A stretch of DNA of 64,000 bases from Candidatus Limiplasma pullicola (GTDB lineage: Bacteria; Bacillota; Clostridia; Christensenellales; Aristaeellaceae). The DNA lies in NCBI GenBank assembly GCA_018710985.1, contig DVIV01000044.1, forward strand, positions 1 to 64,000. Reading direction: 5' to 3'. The notes under the pieces were generated by a model. That model was not told the origin of the DNA. It was given only the letters and a program-made list of their open reading frames with translations, and did no database searches. A program made the position numbers and the translations under genes. Positions 44,274 through 52,377 of the stretch are shown piece after piece; position 1 is the stretch's first letter; the number at the start of each line of letters is the position of its first letter.

Positions 44274-46043
44274 ATGCAGATGCCGGAAACCCGCCAGAAA
44301 ATCTGGAAAAGCATCTTCGCCCTGCTGCCCCGAAAACAGAAGTCCGGCTTCTTTCTGATTCTGCTGATTCTGGGCGTCTCGGCGGTGCTCAGCCAGCTGA
44401 CCCCGCTGGCCGTCGGCTACCTGACGGACCATGTGCTGGCGGGGCAGAACGCCTCGTTTGCCTCGGTCGTGCCGATTTTGCTGGCGATCCTGGTCGTCAA
44501 CATCATAAACGAGCTCATCAAGGTGGCGCGCCGGCTCATCGTGGAGGACACCGCCACCCAGGCGGAAAAAGCCGCGCGCCAGCGGGCCGCGCTCTCGCTG
44601 CTGATGGCTCCGCTGTCCTATTTCCGCGCCCACATGACCGGCAACATCCACGGCCGCCTCAACCGCAGCCTGGAGGGCACCGTCAAGCTGATCAAGCTGA
44701 TGTTCATGGATTTCGCCCCCGCCGTGACCACCGGACTGGCGGCGGTGGTCACGATCTTCACGCAGCTGCCCGCCTCCGTGGCCTGCCTGGTCGTGCTGGT
44801 GATTCCCGTGGGCACGTTCATTGTGCTTCGCCAGATCGGCACGCAGAAGGGCATCCGCGTGGAGCTGATGGAAACCAAGGCGGACATGGACGGCGCCATG
44901 GTGGAACTGCTGGGCGGCATCGAGACAATCCGCGCCCTGGACAGCGCGCAGACAGAGGCCGCGCGCATCGAGGCGCGGTCCGAGCAGCTGCGCAAAAAGG
45001 AGATGCGCCATCACCGGGCCATGGCCTTCTATGACTGCCTCAAATTCGTCAACGAGGCCTTTTTCAGCGTGCTGGTCATCGGGCTTTCGGTGCTGCTGGC
45101 CTCGCAGGGCGCCATCACGGTGGGCACGGTGCTCACGGCCTACCTGTGCTTCACCCAGCTCACCGGCCCGCTTCGGGAGCTGCACCGCATCCTGGACGAG
45201 TTTTCCGAATGCGTGGTGTTGGCAAATGACTACTTCCAGCTGTCCGACCTGCCGCTGGATTTCTCCTATCGGGACGAAGGCGCCCCGGCTGCGCCTAGGC
45301 TCGCGGACAACGGCGTGGCGCTCAGGAACGTGCGCTTCGCCTACCCCGAAAAGCCGGATCAGCTGATTCTTAACGACATCGTGCTGGCGATTCCGGCGGG
45401 CAGGTTCATCGGCATCGCCGGGCCCAGCGGCTGCGGCAAGTCCTCGCTCATCAAGGTGATCGACAAGCTGGAGAAGGCGCAGGGCGAGGTGCTGCTGGGC
45501 GGCGTGCCGCTGAGCGGCCTCACGCGCGCCGCGCTTTCGCAGAACGTGGCGCTCGTGCCCCAGACGCCCTTTCTCACTGCGGATACGGTCTACCACAACA
45601 TCTGCTACGGCATGAAGCGCGAGGTTGCCCTTGAGGAGGTCCGGGAAGCGGCACGCAAGGCCAACATCGCCGCCGACATCGAGCAGCTGGAGGGCGGGTA
45701 TCAGTTCCTGCTGGCCGAGGGCGGGAGCAACCTGTCCGGCGGCCAGCGTCAGCGCATCGCGCTGGCCCGCGTCTTCCTCAAAAAGCCCCGCATCCTGATT
45801 CTGGACGAGGCCACCTCCGCCCTGGACAACACCTCCGAAAAGCGCATCCAGGCCGAAATCGAGAAGATGAAGGAGGAATGCGGCACCACGGTCATCTCCA
45901 TCGCGCACCGCCTGTCCACGCTGCAAAACTGCGATGAGATCATCGTCATGGACAAGGGCCGCATCGTGCAGCAGGGCACCTACCGGGAGCTGGAGGGCGT
46001 GCCGGGGCTGTTTCGGGACATGGCGCTGGGGATTCGCAAATAA
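44274..46043 (+). CDS. ABC exporter (TM domain fused to ATPase)
   Basis: N-terminal TM region; GPSGCGKSSLIKVI, NLSGGQRQRIALARVFLKKPRILILDEATSALD. Confidence 0.92.
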   Translation: MQMPETRQKIWKSIFALLPRKQKSGFFLILLILGVSAVLSQLTPLAVGYLTDHVLAGQNASFASVVPILLAILVVNIINELIKVARRLIVEDTATQAEKAARQRAALSLLMAPLSYFRAHMTGNIHGRLNRSLEGTVKLIKLMFMDFAPAVTTGLAAVVTIFTQLPASVACLVVLVIPVGTFIVLRQIGTQKGIRVELMETKADMDGAMVELLGGIETIRALDSAQTEAARIEARSEQLRKKEMRHHRAMAFYDCLKFVNEAFFSVLVIGLSVLLASQGAITVGTVLTAYLCFTQLTGPLRELHRILDEFSECVVLANDYFQLSDLPLDFSYRDEGAPAAPRLADNGVALRNVRFAYPEKPDQLILNDIVLAIPAGRFIGIAGPSGCGKSSLIKVIDKLEKAQGEVLLGGVPLSGLTRAALSQNVALVPQTPFLTADTVYHNICYGMKREVALEEVREAARKANIAADIEQLEGGYQFLLAEGGSNLSGGQRQRIALARVFLKKPRILILDEATSALDNTSEKRIQAEIEKMKEECGTTVISIAHRLSTLQNCDEIIVMDKGRIVQQGTYRELEGVPGLFRDMALGIRK

Positions 46044-46112
46044 GAGATACCGGCTTACATGCGGCGGAGCACAATCCGCCGCGTTTTTGGTGCAAAAAAA
46101 GAGGAAATGCCC

Positions 46113-46143
46113 TTGACTCTGCCGCAGCGTCAACTGTTATACT
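46113..46143 (+). promoter_or_regulatory. MerR-type promoter with 19-bp spacer and dyad
   Basis: TTGACT-N19-TATACT; inverted repeat TTGAC-N11-GTCAA. Confidence 0.75.
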
Positions 46144-46166
46144 GCGCATGAAGGAGGGAAGTTTCC

Positions 46167-46925
46167 ATGGAGTATTCCATTCAGGCCCTGTCGCGCCTGT
46201 CCGGGGTGACCACCCGCACCCTGCGCTGGTACGACCAGATCGGTCTGCTCAGGCCCGCCCGCGTCGCGGAAACCGGCTACCGTTACTACGGTCCGGCCGA
46301 GGTGGACCGACTGCGGGACATCCTCTACTATCGGGCCCTCGGGGTGGAGCTGGCCCGAATCAGGGAATGTCTGGACGACCCCTCCTTTGACCGGCTGACC
46401 GCCCTGCGCGGCCACCTGGATGCCCTGCGGGCGAGGCAGTCACAGCTGGACCGCCTCATCCGCTCGGTGCAGGAAGCCATTCGGTGTGAAGAAAGGAATG
46501 AGATCATGAGCGATCAGGAGAAGTTTGAGGCGTTCAAAGCACAGACCATGGCGCGCTGCGAGGCGGCCTATGGCAACGAGGCGCGTCAAAAATACGGCGA
46601 TGAACCGGTGGAACAGGCCAAGGCAACCCTTCTTAATCTGTCGCGCGAGCAGTACGGGGAGTGGACGCGGCTGGGCGAGGAGATCCGGCGGCGGCTGGAG
46701 GCCGCCGTGCGGGGCGGCCTGTCGCCCAGCGGCGAGGAAGGCCGGGAAATCACCGCCCTGCACCGCCGCTGGCTCACGCTGACGGGCACCGTCTACGACG
46801 CGGCCAGGCACCGCGGCATCGCACAGCTCTACGTAGCCGACGAGCGCTTCACCGCCTACTATGACGGGGCTGTGCCCGGCTGCGCGCGGTTTTTGCGGGA
46901 CGCGATCGAATGCTGGGCTCGGTAG
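46167..46925 (+). CDS. MerR family regulator with TipAS antibiotic-recognition domain
   Basis: YSIQALSRLSGVTTRTLRWYDQIGLLRPARVAETGYRYYG; C-terminal TipAS-like YGDEPVEQAK...LYVADERFTAYYD. Confidence 0.9.
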   Translation: MEYSIQALSRLSGVTTRTLRWYDQIGLLRPARVAETGYRYYGPAEVDRLRDILYYRALGVELARIRECLDDPSFDRLTALRGHLDALRARQSQLDRLIRSVQEAIRCEERNEIMSDQEKFEAFKAQTMARCEAAYGNEARQKYGDEPVEQAKATLLNLSREQYGEWTRLGEEIRRRLEAAVRGGLSPSGEEGREITALHRRWLTLTGTVYDAARHRGIAQLYVADERFTAYYDGAVPGCARFLRDAIECWAR

Positions 46926-46937
46926 TCGCAGCCAAAA

Positions 46938-47427
46938 GGCGCGGCGGGTGTTGACCCGCCGCGCCGCAGACCGTTGAAAAACCCTTTCCGGGAGGTTTGG
47001 AGGGCCCGCAGGCCCTCCAAAGTGAATTCGTATCGCCCGGCTTTTCCCGGTCGCTCAATCTTCGCAGAGGGTGCTACCCGCACCCTCTGCTCGTTTCGCT
47101 CCCTCGCAAATATCGGCGTTCTGCGCGCAGCCCTTGTATTTGCTCACGCCTTCAAGTCGCTTTGCCACCTTCGGTGGCAAGTGCCCCGGTTGCTCAATCA
47201 TTCGCGCTTCCCTAACGGTCGCGCTCATGGTTTCGCTGCCCCGCTTCGGGTCGCTTTGGGCCTTCGGCCCAAGTGCCCACAGGGCACACGCTTCCCTCCG
47301 GTGCCGGGCGGGCGGGGAGTTTGCGCCCTTGGGCGCAAACATTTCTTAAGCCTTTGGCGGAAAAGGCCGCCGCAGGCGGACTTTTTCGACAAGCTGAAGC
47401 GCGGCGGGTTTTCACCCGCCGCGCTTC
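46938..47427. repeat. Hairpin-array intergenic region between convergent genes
   Basis: GGCGCGGCGGGT-GTTG-ACCCGCCGCGCC (46938-46965) and GAAGCGCGGCGGGT-TTTC-ACCCGCCGCGCTTC (47396-47427) bracket at least five further perfect stems, e.g. TTGGAGGGCC-CGCA-GGCCCTCCAA (46997-47020) and GCAGAGGGTGC-TACCC-GCACCCTCTGC (47064-47090). Confidence 0.8.
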
Positions 47428-47432
47428 TTTAT

Positions 47433-49364
47433 TTACCGGTTCTGCTGGGAAATCATGTTGATGAGGCCGCCGGCGAGAATCATGCCGCGCTGGCGCTCGG
47501 TCAGCTCCAGCTTCATCTCCACCGTAAAGCCCTTTGTCACGTTGGTCACGGGCACGCGGCTCTCGCCCTTTCGCACCCGCTCGGCCACGCCCTCCAGGGC
47601 GATCTCGTCCCCCTGCGAGAAGCGGTCGTAATCCGCCTCATTTGCAAATTCCAGGGGCAGAATGCCGTTGTTGATGAGGTTGGCGCGGTGGATGCGGGCA
47701 AAGCTCTTGGCCAGCACGCCGCGCACCTTGAGGTAGAGCGGCACCAGCGCCGCGTGCTCGCGGCTGGAGCCCTGCCCGTAGTTCTGACCCGCCAGCAGGA
47801 AGCCGCCGCCCTCCGCCTTCGCCCGCTCGGGGAAGGTGGGGTCCACGGGCGTGAGGCAGTGCTCGCTGAGCTTGGGAATGTTGCTGCGGAAGGGCAGGAG
47901 CGAGCTGTCGGAGGGCATGATGTGGTCGGTGGTGATGTTGTCCTCCATCTTGAGCAGTACCTTGCCCGAGAGGCTCTTAGCCAGGGCCTCCGCCTTGGGG
48001 AAGGGCTTGATGTTGGGGCCGCGGACGACCTCCACCGCGTCCGCTTCGTCCTCGGAGGCAGGCGGGATGATCAGGTTGTCGTTGTAGAGGAAGCTGTCCG
48101 GCATGACCACGTCCAGATCGGCGTCCACGCCGCGCGGGTCGGTCAGCACCCCGGTCAGGGCGGTGGCGGCGGCGGTTTCGCAGCTCACCAGGTAGATGCC
48201 CGCGCTCTTGGTGCCGCTGCGGCCGAAGAAGTTGCGGTTGTTGGTGCGCACGCTCACGGCGTTGGTGCAGGGGCTCTGGCCCATGCCGATGCAGAAGCCG
48301 CACGCCGTTTCGCAGATGCGCGCGCCCGCCTCGATCATGTCATGCAGAGCGCCGTTGGCGCTGAGCATGCTCAGCACCTGCCGGCTGCCCGGCGCGATGA
48401 CCAGCGACACGTCGGGGCTGACGGTCTTGCCCTTCAGAATGGCGGCTACGCGCATCATGTCCAGATAGCTGGAGTTGGTGCACGAGCCGATGCACACCTG
48501 ATCCACATGAATGGGCCCGGCCTCGGCCACGGTCTTTACGTTGTCGGGCATATGCGGCAGCGCCACCATCGGCTCCAGCGCCGAGAGGTCGATCTCCACC
48601 GCCTCGTCATACGTCGCGTCCGGGTCGGCGGCCAGGGGCACGAAATCCGCCTCACGGCCCTGCGCCTTCAAAAAGCCGCGCGTCACCTCGTCCGAGGGGA
48701 ATACCGAGGTCGTCGCGCCCAGCTCCGCGCCCATGTTGGCGATGGTCGCGCGCTCGGGGATGGACAGCGTCTCCACGCCCGGCCCCGTGTACTCCATCAC
48801 CTTGCCCACGCCGCCCTTGACGGTGAGGCGGCGCAGCAGCTCCAAAATCACGTCCTTGGCGGCCACGCCGCGGCCGAGGCGGCCCGTGAGGCGGACGCTG
48901 ACCACGCTGGGACAGCTCAGATAATACGCGCCGCCGCCCATGGCCACCGCCACGTCCAGCCCGCCCGCGCCGATGGCGATCATGCCCAGCGCGCCGCCGG
49001 TGGGGGTGTGGCTGTCGCTGCCCAGCAGCGTCTTGCCGGGCTTGCCGATGCGCTCCAGCTGCACCTGATGGCAGATGCCGTTGCCGGGCTTGCTCAGATA
49101 GATGCCGTGCTTGCGGGCGACGGTGGCGATATAGCGGTGGTCGTCCGCGTTTTCAAAGCCGGTCTGCAGGGTGTTGTGGTCGATATAGGCCATGCTGCGC
49201 TCGGTTTTGACGCGCTTGACATCCATGGCCTCAAACTGCAGGTAGGCCATGGTCCCGGTGGAATCCTGCGTGAGCGTCTGGTCGATGCGGATGGCGATCT
49301 CGCTGCCCGGCTTGAGCTCGCCCGATATCAGATGGGCGGAAAGAATCTTCTGCGTTACGTTCAT
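47433..49364 (-). CDS. Aconitate hydratase
   Basis: SDSHTPTGGALGMIAIGAGGLDVA, VCIGSCTNSSYLDM, CGFCIGMGQSP, QNYGQGSSREHAAL. Confidence 0.93.
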   Translation of the reverse strand: MNVTQKILSAHLISGELKPGSEIAIRIDQTLTQDSTGTMAYLQFEAMDVKRVKTERSMAYIDHNTLQTGFENADDHRYIATVARKHGIYLSKPGNGICHQVQLERIGKPGKTLLGSDSHTPTGGALGMIAIGAGGLDVAVAMGGGAYYLSCPSVVSVRLTGRLGRGVAAKDVILELLRRLTVKGGVGKVMEYTGPGVETLSIPERATIANMGAELGATTSVFPSDEVTRGFLKAQGREADFVPLAADPDATYDEAVEIDLSALEPMVALPHMPDNVKTVAEAGPIHVDQVCIGSCTNSSYLDMMRVAAILKGKTVSPDVSLVIAPGSRQVLSMLSANGALHDMIEAGARICETACGFCIGMGQSPCTNAVSVRTNNRNFFGRSGTKSAGIYLVSCETAAATALTGVLTDPRGVDADLDVVMPDSFLYNDNLIIPPASEDEADAVEVVRGPNIKPFPKAEALAKSLSGKVLLKMEDNITTDHIMPSDSSLLPFRSNIPKLSEHCLTPVDPTFPERAKAEGGGFLLAGQNYGQGSSREHAALVPLYLKVRGVLAKSFARIHRANLINNGILPLEFANEADYDRFSQGDEIALEGVAERVRKGESRVPVTNVTKGFTVEMKLELTERQRGMILAGGLINMISQQNR

Positions 49365-49641
49365 GCTGTTGGTCCTCCGTGCTTTTTCCCAGTGTTCGCG
49401 GCCCGCTTCCGGCGGGGCGCACTGTGTTTAGTATAAGGACTCGTCCGCCCGGTTGCAATGCGCGCATGTCAAAAAGTGCAGGAATTGTACAGGCTCACGG
49501 AGCGAAGGAGGCGTGCCCTGCGCCGCCGGAAAGCGCCCGTCATCCGGAAATTTCCATTGCGCCTTTGGCTTACCGTCAGACTGCGTTCACGTGCCCTACA
49601 CAAAGGGCCGCTATACTCTGCCCCATGGAAAGGAGGTCCGC

Positions 49642-50565
49642 ATGAAAGGTTTCTTCCGGGCGCCATGGCGCTTTGCCGCGTGCTATGCGGCATTTTTGAT
49701 CGCGGCGTTTACCTGGGCGCTGCTGGATACCTTCGTCATTCCGCACCGGGAGCTGATCATATCCCGTGCGCGCGACGTGGCCGAGGAAGTGCTGGAAACC
49801 CTCGCGCCTTCCGCCGCTTTGACTGCGCCGGAGGCGGCGGCAGACGCCTCCTTCTATCAGGATGCGTACATGAGCGTTGAGCTCACCACCCTGCGCCGTG
49901 ACGGTACCACCTGCTACGTGGCGGACGTTTGGCTGGCCAGCCCCGCCCTTTTGCGCACGGCGCTGGCTGAAAACACCTTCGGCCGCAACGTGACGGACAC
50001 CGTGAGCGAGCTTGCCGGGACAAACGGTGCAGTGCTCGCCGTCAACGGCGATTTCTACGGTTCGCGCAAAAGCGGCTGGTGCCTCAGAAACGGCGTGCTC
50101 TACCGGGACAGCATGGCCTCCGCGGCCACGGAGCTGCTGCTGGTGGATAGCTCCGGCGATTTTTCCGTCATGGACGACCGCGCCATGACCGCCGGAAACG
50201 CCGACGGCCTGTGGCAGATCTTTTCCTTCGGGCCCGCGCTGGTCACGGACGGGCAGGTATCCGTGGACGAGGAGGACGAAGTAGCGCGCTCCATGGCCAG
50301 CAACCCGCGCACGGCCATCGGGCAGGTCGGGCCTCTGCACTACGCCTTTGTGGTGACGGACGGCCGCACGGAGGAAAGCGCGGGCCTGTCCCTCATGCAA
50401 CTGGCGGACCTGATGCGGGACATCGGCTGCGAAACGGCCTACAACCTGGACGGCGGCGGTTCGTCCACGATGGTGTTTCAGGGCGAGGTGGTCAACAACC
50501 CCACCACCAACGGCCGCACCATCACCGAGCGGGAGGTGAGCGACATTGTCTACATCGGCCTTTGA
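49642..50565 (+). CDS. Phosphodiester glycosidase (NAGPA) family exported/membrane protein
   Basis: N-terminal TM; AVNGDFYG, NPRTAIGQ, YNLDGGGSSTMVFQGEVVNNPT. Confidence 0.9.
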   Translation: MKGFFRAPWRFAACYAAFLIAAFTWALLDTFVIPHRELIISRARDVAEEVLETLAPSAALTAPEAAADASFYQDAYMSVELTTLRRDGTTCYVADVWLASPALLRTALAENTFGRNVTDTVSELAGTNGAVLAVNGDFYGSRKSGWCLRNGVLYRDSMASAATELLLVDSSGDFSVMDDRAMTAGNADGLWQIFSFGPALVTDGQVSVDEEDEVARSMASNPRTAIGQVGPLHYAFVVTDGRTEESAGLSLMQLADLMRDIGCETAYNLDGGGSSTMVFQGEVVNNPTTNGRTITEREVSDIVYIGL

Positions 50566-50953
50566 GCCGGCCACGCGAAGGCGCGTGCTGGGATGCGTCC
50601 TCTCCGCGGCGGGCTGTGCCGCCGCAAGCGCCGTGTATCAGGCGTTCGGGTACGGCGTCGCCTCGCCGGCGATGACGTGGGCGTTTCTGGTGCCGCTGCT
50701 GGGCGGCGCCGCGCACCTGTGGGTATGGGCTCTTGCGCGCGGACGCTCCGTGCCTCCCGCCCTCGCGCGTCCTTGGCAGAACCTGCTTTTCGCGGGGCTG
50801 GCCACGGCGGCGGCGGGGCTGTATTACCGGGGCATCGTGGACATCGCCGGCGTGGACGGCGGCTGGGAACGCTGGTTCCTCGCGGGCGGCGGAGCGCTGG
50901 CGCTGGCCGGCACGCTGGGCCTGTGGCGGATCAAACCGGAAGGGAGCTGTTGA
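50546..50953 (+). CDS. Small hypothetical membrane protein
   Basis: 4 TM-like segments; overlaps the preceding gene and sits immediately before the VTC gene. Confidence 0.65.
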   Translation: MSTSAFEPATRRRVLGCVLSAAGCAAASAVYQAFGYGVASPAMTWAFLVPLLGGAAHLWVWALARGRSVPPALARPWQNLLFAGLATAAAGLYYRGIVDIAGVDGGWERWFLAGGGALALAGTLGLWRIKPEGSC

Positions 50954-50954
50954 A

Positions 50955-51719
50955 ATGGGAAATTTCACCTATGTTTTTGAGCGTGTGGAGCGCAAGTTTC
51001 TTCTCACGCCCGCGCAGTACACGGGGCTGATGCGCACGCTTCCCGAATATATGCAGGCGGATCAGTACGGCGAAAGCACCATTTTAAGCCTCTATCTGGA
51101 TACGGAGGACAGCCTGCTCATCCGCCGAAGCCTGGAAAAGCCCGCCTACAAGGAGAAGCTGCGCCTGCGCAGCTACGGCGTGCCGGGCGAGATGGACAAC
51201 GTCTTTCTGGAAGTGAAGAAAAAGGTGCGGGGCGTGGTGTACAAGCGGCGCATCTGCCTGCCGCTGGCGCGGGCCATGGAATGCCTCGCGCAGGGAAGCG
51301 TCCCTGCCGCCGGCGGGCAGATCGGCCGGGAGATCGCCTACATGCTGCGCCGCTACCGGCTGCAGCCCGCCGTGCTCCTGGCCTACGACCGCACCGCCTA
51401 CGCGGAGCTGGAGCCCAGCCCGAACCAGCTGCGCATCACCATCGACCGCGACATCCGCAGCCGGCAGACGGATCTGGACCTGCGCCTGGGATCGGCGGGC
51501 GAGCTGCTGCTCGCGCCCGGCATGCGGCTGATGGAGATCAAGACCGCGCATGCCATCCCGCTGTGGCTATGCGCCGCGCTGGACCAGAACGAGATCCGGC
51601 CTACGTCGTTTTCCAAATACGGGCGGGTGTATGAGGCGCGCATGCGGGCGGCGCGGGCCCGCGCCCTGCGCCCCGCCGCGGTGAAAGGAGGGATTGCGGA
51701 TGCTGTCTGCCATGTTTGA
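50955..51719 (+). CDS. VTC-domain (polyphosphate polymerase-like) protein
   Basis: FERVERKFLLTPAQY, LYLDTED, KEKLRLRSYG, FLEVKKKVRGVVYKRR, LRITIDRDIRSRQTDL, LMEIKT. Confidence 0.88.
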   Translation: MGNFTYVFERVERKFLLTPAQYTGLMRTLPEYMQADQYGESTILSLYLDTEDSLLIRRSLEKPAYKEKLRLRSYGVPGEMDNVFLEVKKKVRGVVYKRRICLPLARAMECLAQGSVPAAGGQIGREIAYMLRRYRLQPAVLLAYDRTAYAELEPSPNQLRITIDRDIRSRQTDLDLRLGSAGELLLAPGMRLMEIKTAHAIPLWLCAALDQNEIRPTSFSKYGRVYEARMRAARARALRPAAVKGGIADAVCHV

Positions 51720-52362
51720 CGTCAATCAGGGGCTGTCCATCGGCAGCACGCTGGTGCTGATGCTCTGCGCCGCCGCCTGCGGGCTGCTCATCGCCGTGAC
51801 CGCCATGCTCACCGGCCCGTGCAGCAAGGGGTTTGCCGCCTCGCTGGTCACGCTGCCGGTGGTGGTGCAGGCCGTGATCCTCATGGTCAACGGAAACGTG
51901 GGTACGGGCGTGGCGGTGCTGGGTGCGTTCAGCCTGGTGCGCTTCCGCTCCGTGCCCGGCTCCTCGCGCGATATCACGCTCATCTTCCTAGCCATGGGCA
52001 CCGGGCTGGCCACCAGCATGGCCTATACGGGCTATGCGCTGCTGCTCACGGCGGTGGTGTGCGCGCTGCTGCTGGTACTGCACTTCGTCCATCCCTTTTC
52101 CCAGCCGCTTTTGCTGCGGGTGACCATTCCCGAGGACTTGGACTACACCGGCGTGTTTGACGACCTGTTCGCCGCGCACACGCGCCGCTGGCGGCTGGAG
52201 GGGGTCAAGACCACCGGCATGGGCAGCCTGTTTGAGCTGCGCTACACGGTCGTGCTCAAGGACCCCAGGCAGGAAAAGGCCTTTCTGGATGAGCTGCGCT
52301 GCCGCAACGGAAACCTCACCCTCTCCCTTACCCGCAACGCGCCCATCCATGAAGAACTGTAA
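51700..52362 (+). CDS. DUF4956 membrane protein
   Basis: GNVGTGVAVLGAFSLVRFRSVPGSSRDITLIFLAMGTGLATSM; follows VTC gene. Confidence 0.85.
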   Translation: MLSAMFDVNQGLSIGSTLVLMLCAAACGLLIAVTAMLTGPCSKGFAASLVTLPVVVQAVILMVNGNVGTGVAVLGAFSLVRFRSVPGSSRDITLIFLAMGTGLATSMAYTGYALLLTAVVCALLLVLHFVHPFSQPLLLRVTIPEDLDYTGVFDDLFAAHTRRWRLEGVKTTGMGSLFELRYTVVLKDPRQEKAFLDELRCRNGNLTLSLTRNAPIHEEL

Positions 52363-52377
52363 CAAGGAGGCTCCCCC

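Noticed and set aside
46974-49436. 820-aa plus-strand ORF
   Set aside because: Antisense to aconitase and running through the hairpin array; His/Ala/Gly-biased composition typical of antisense high-GC frames, no recognisable motifs.
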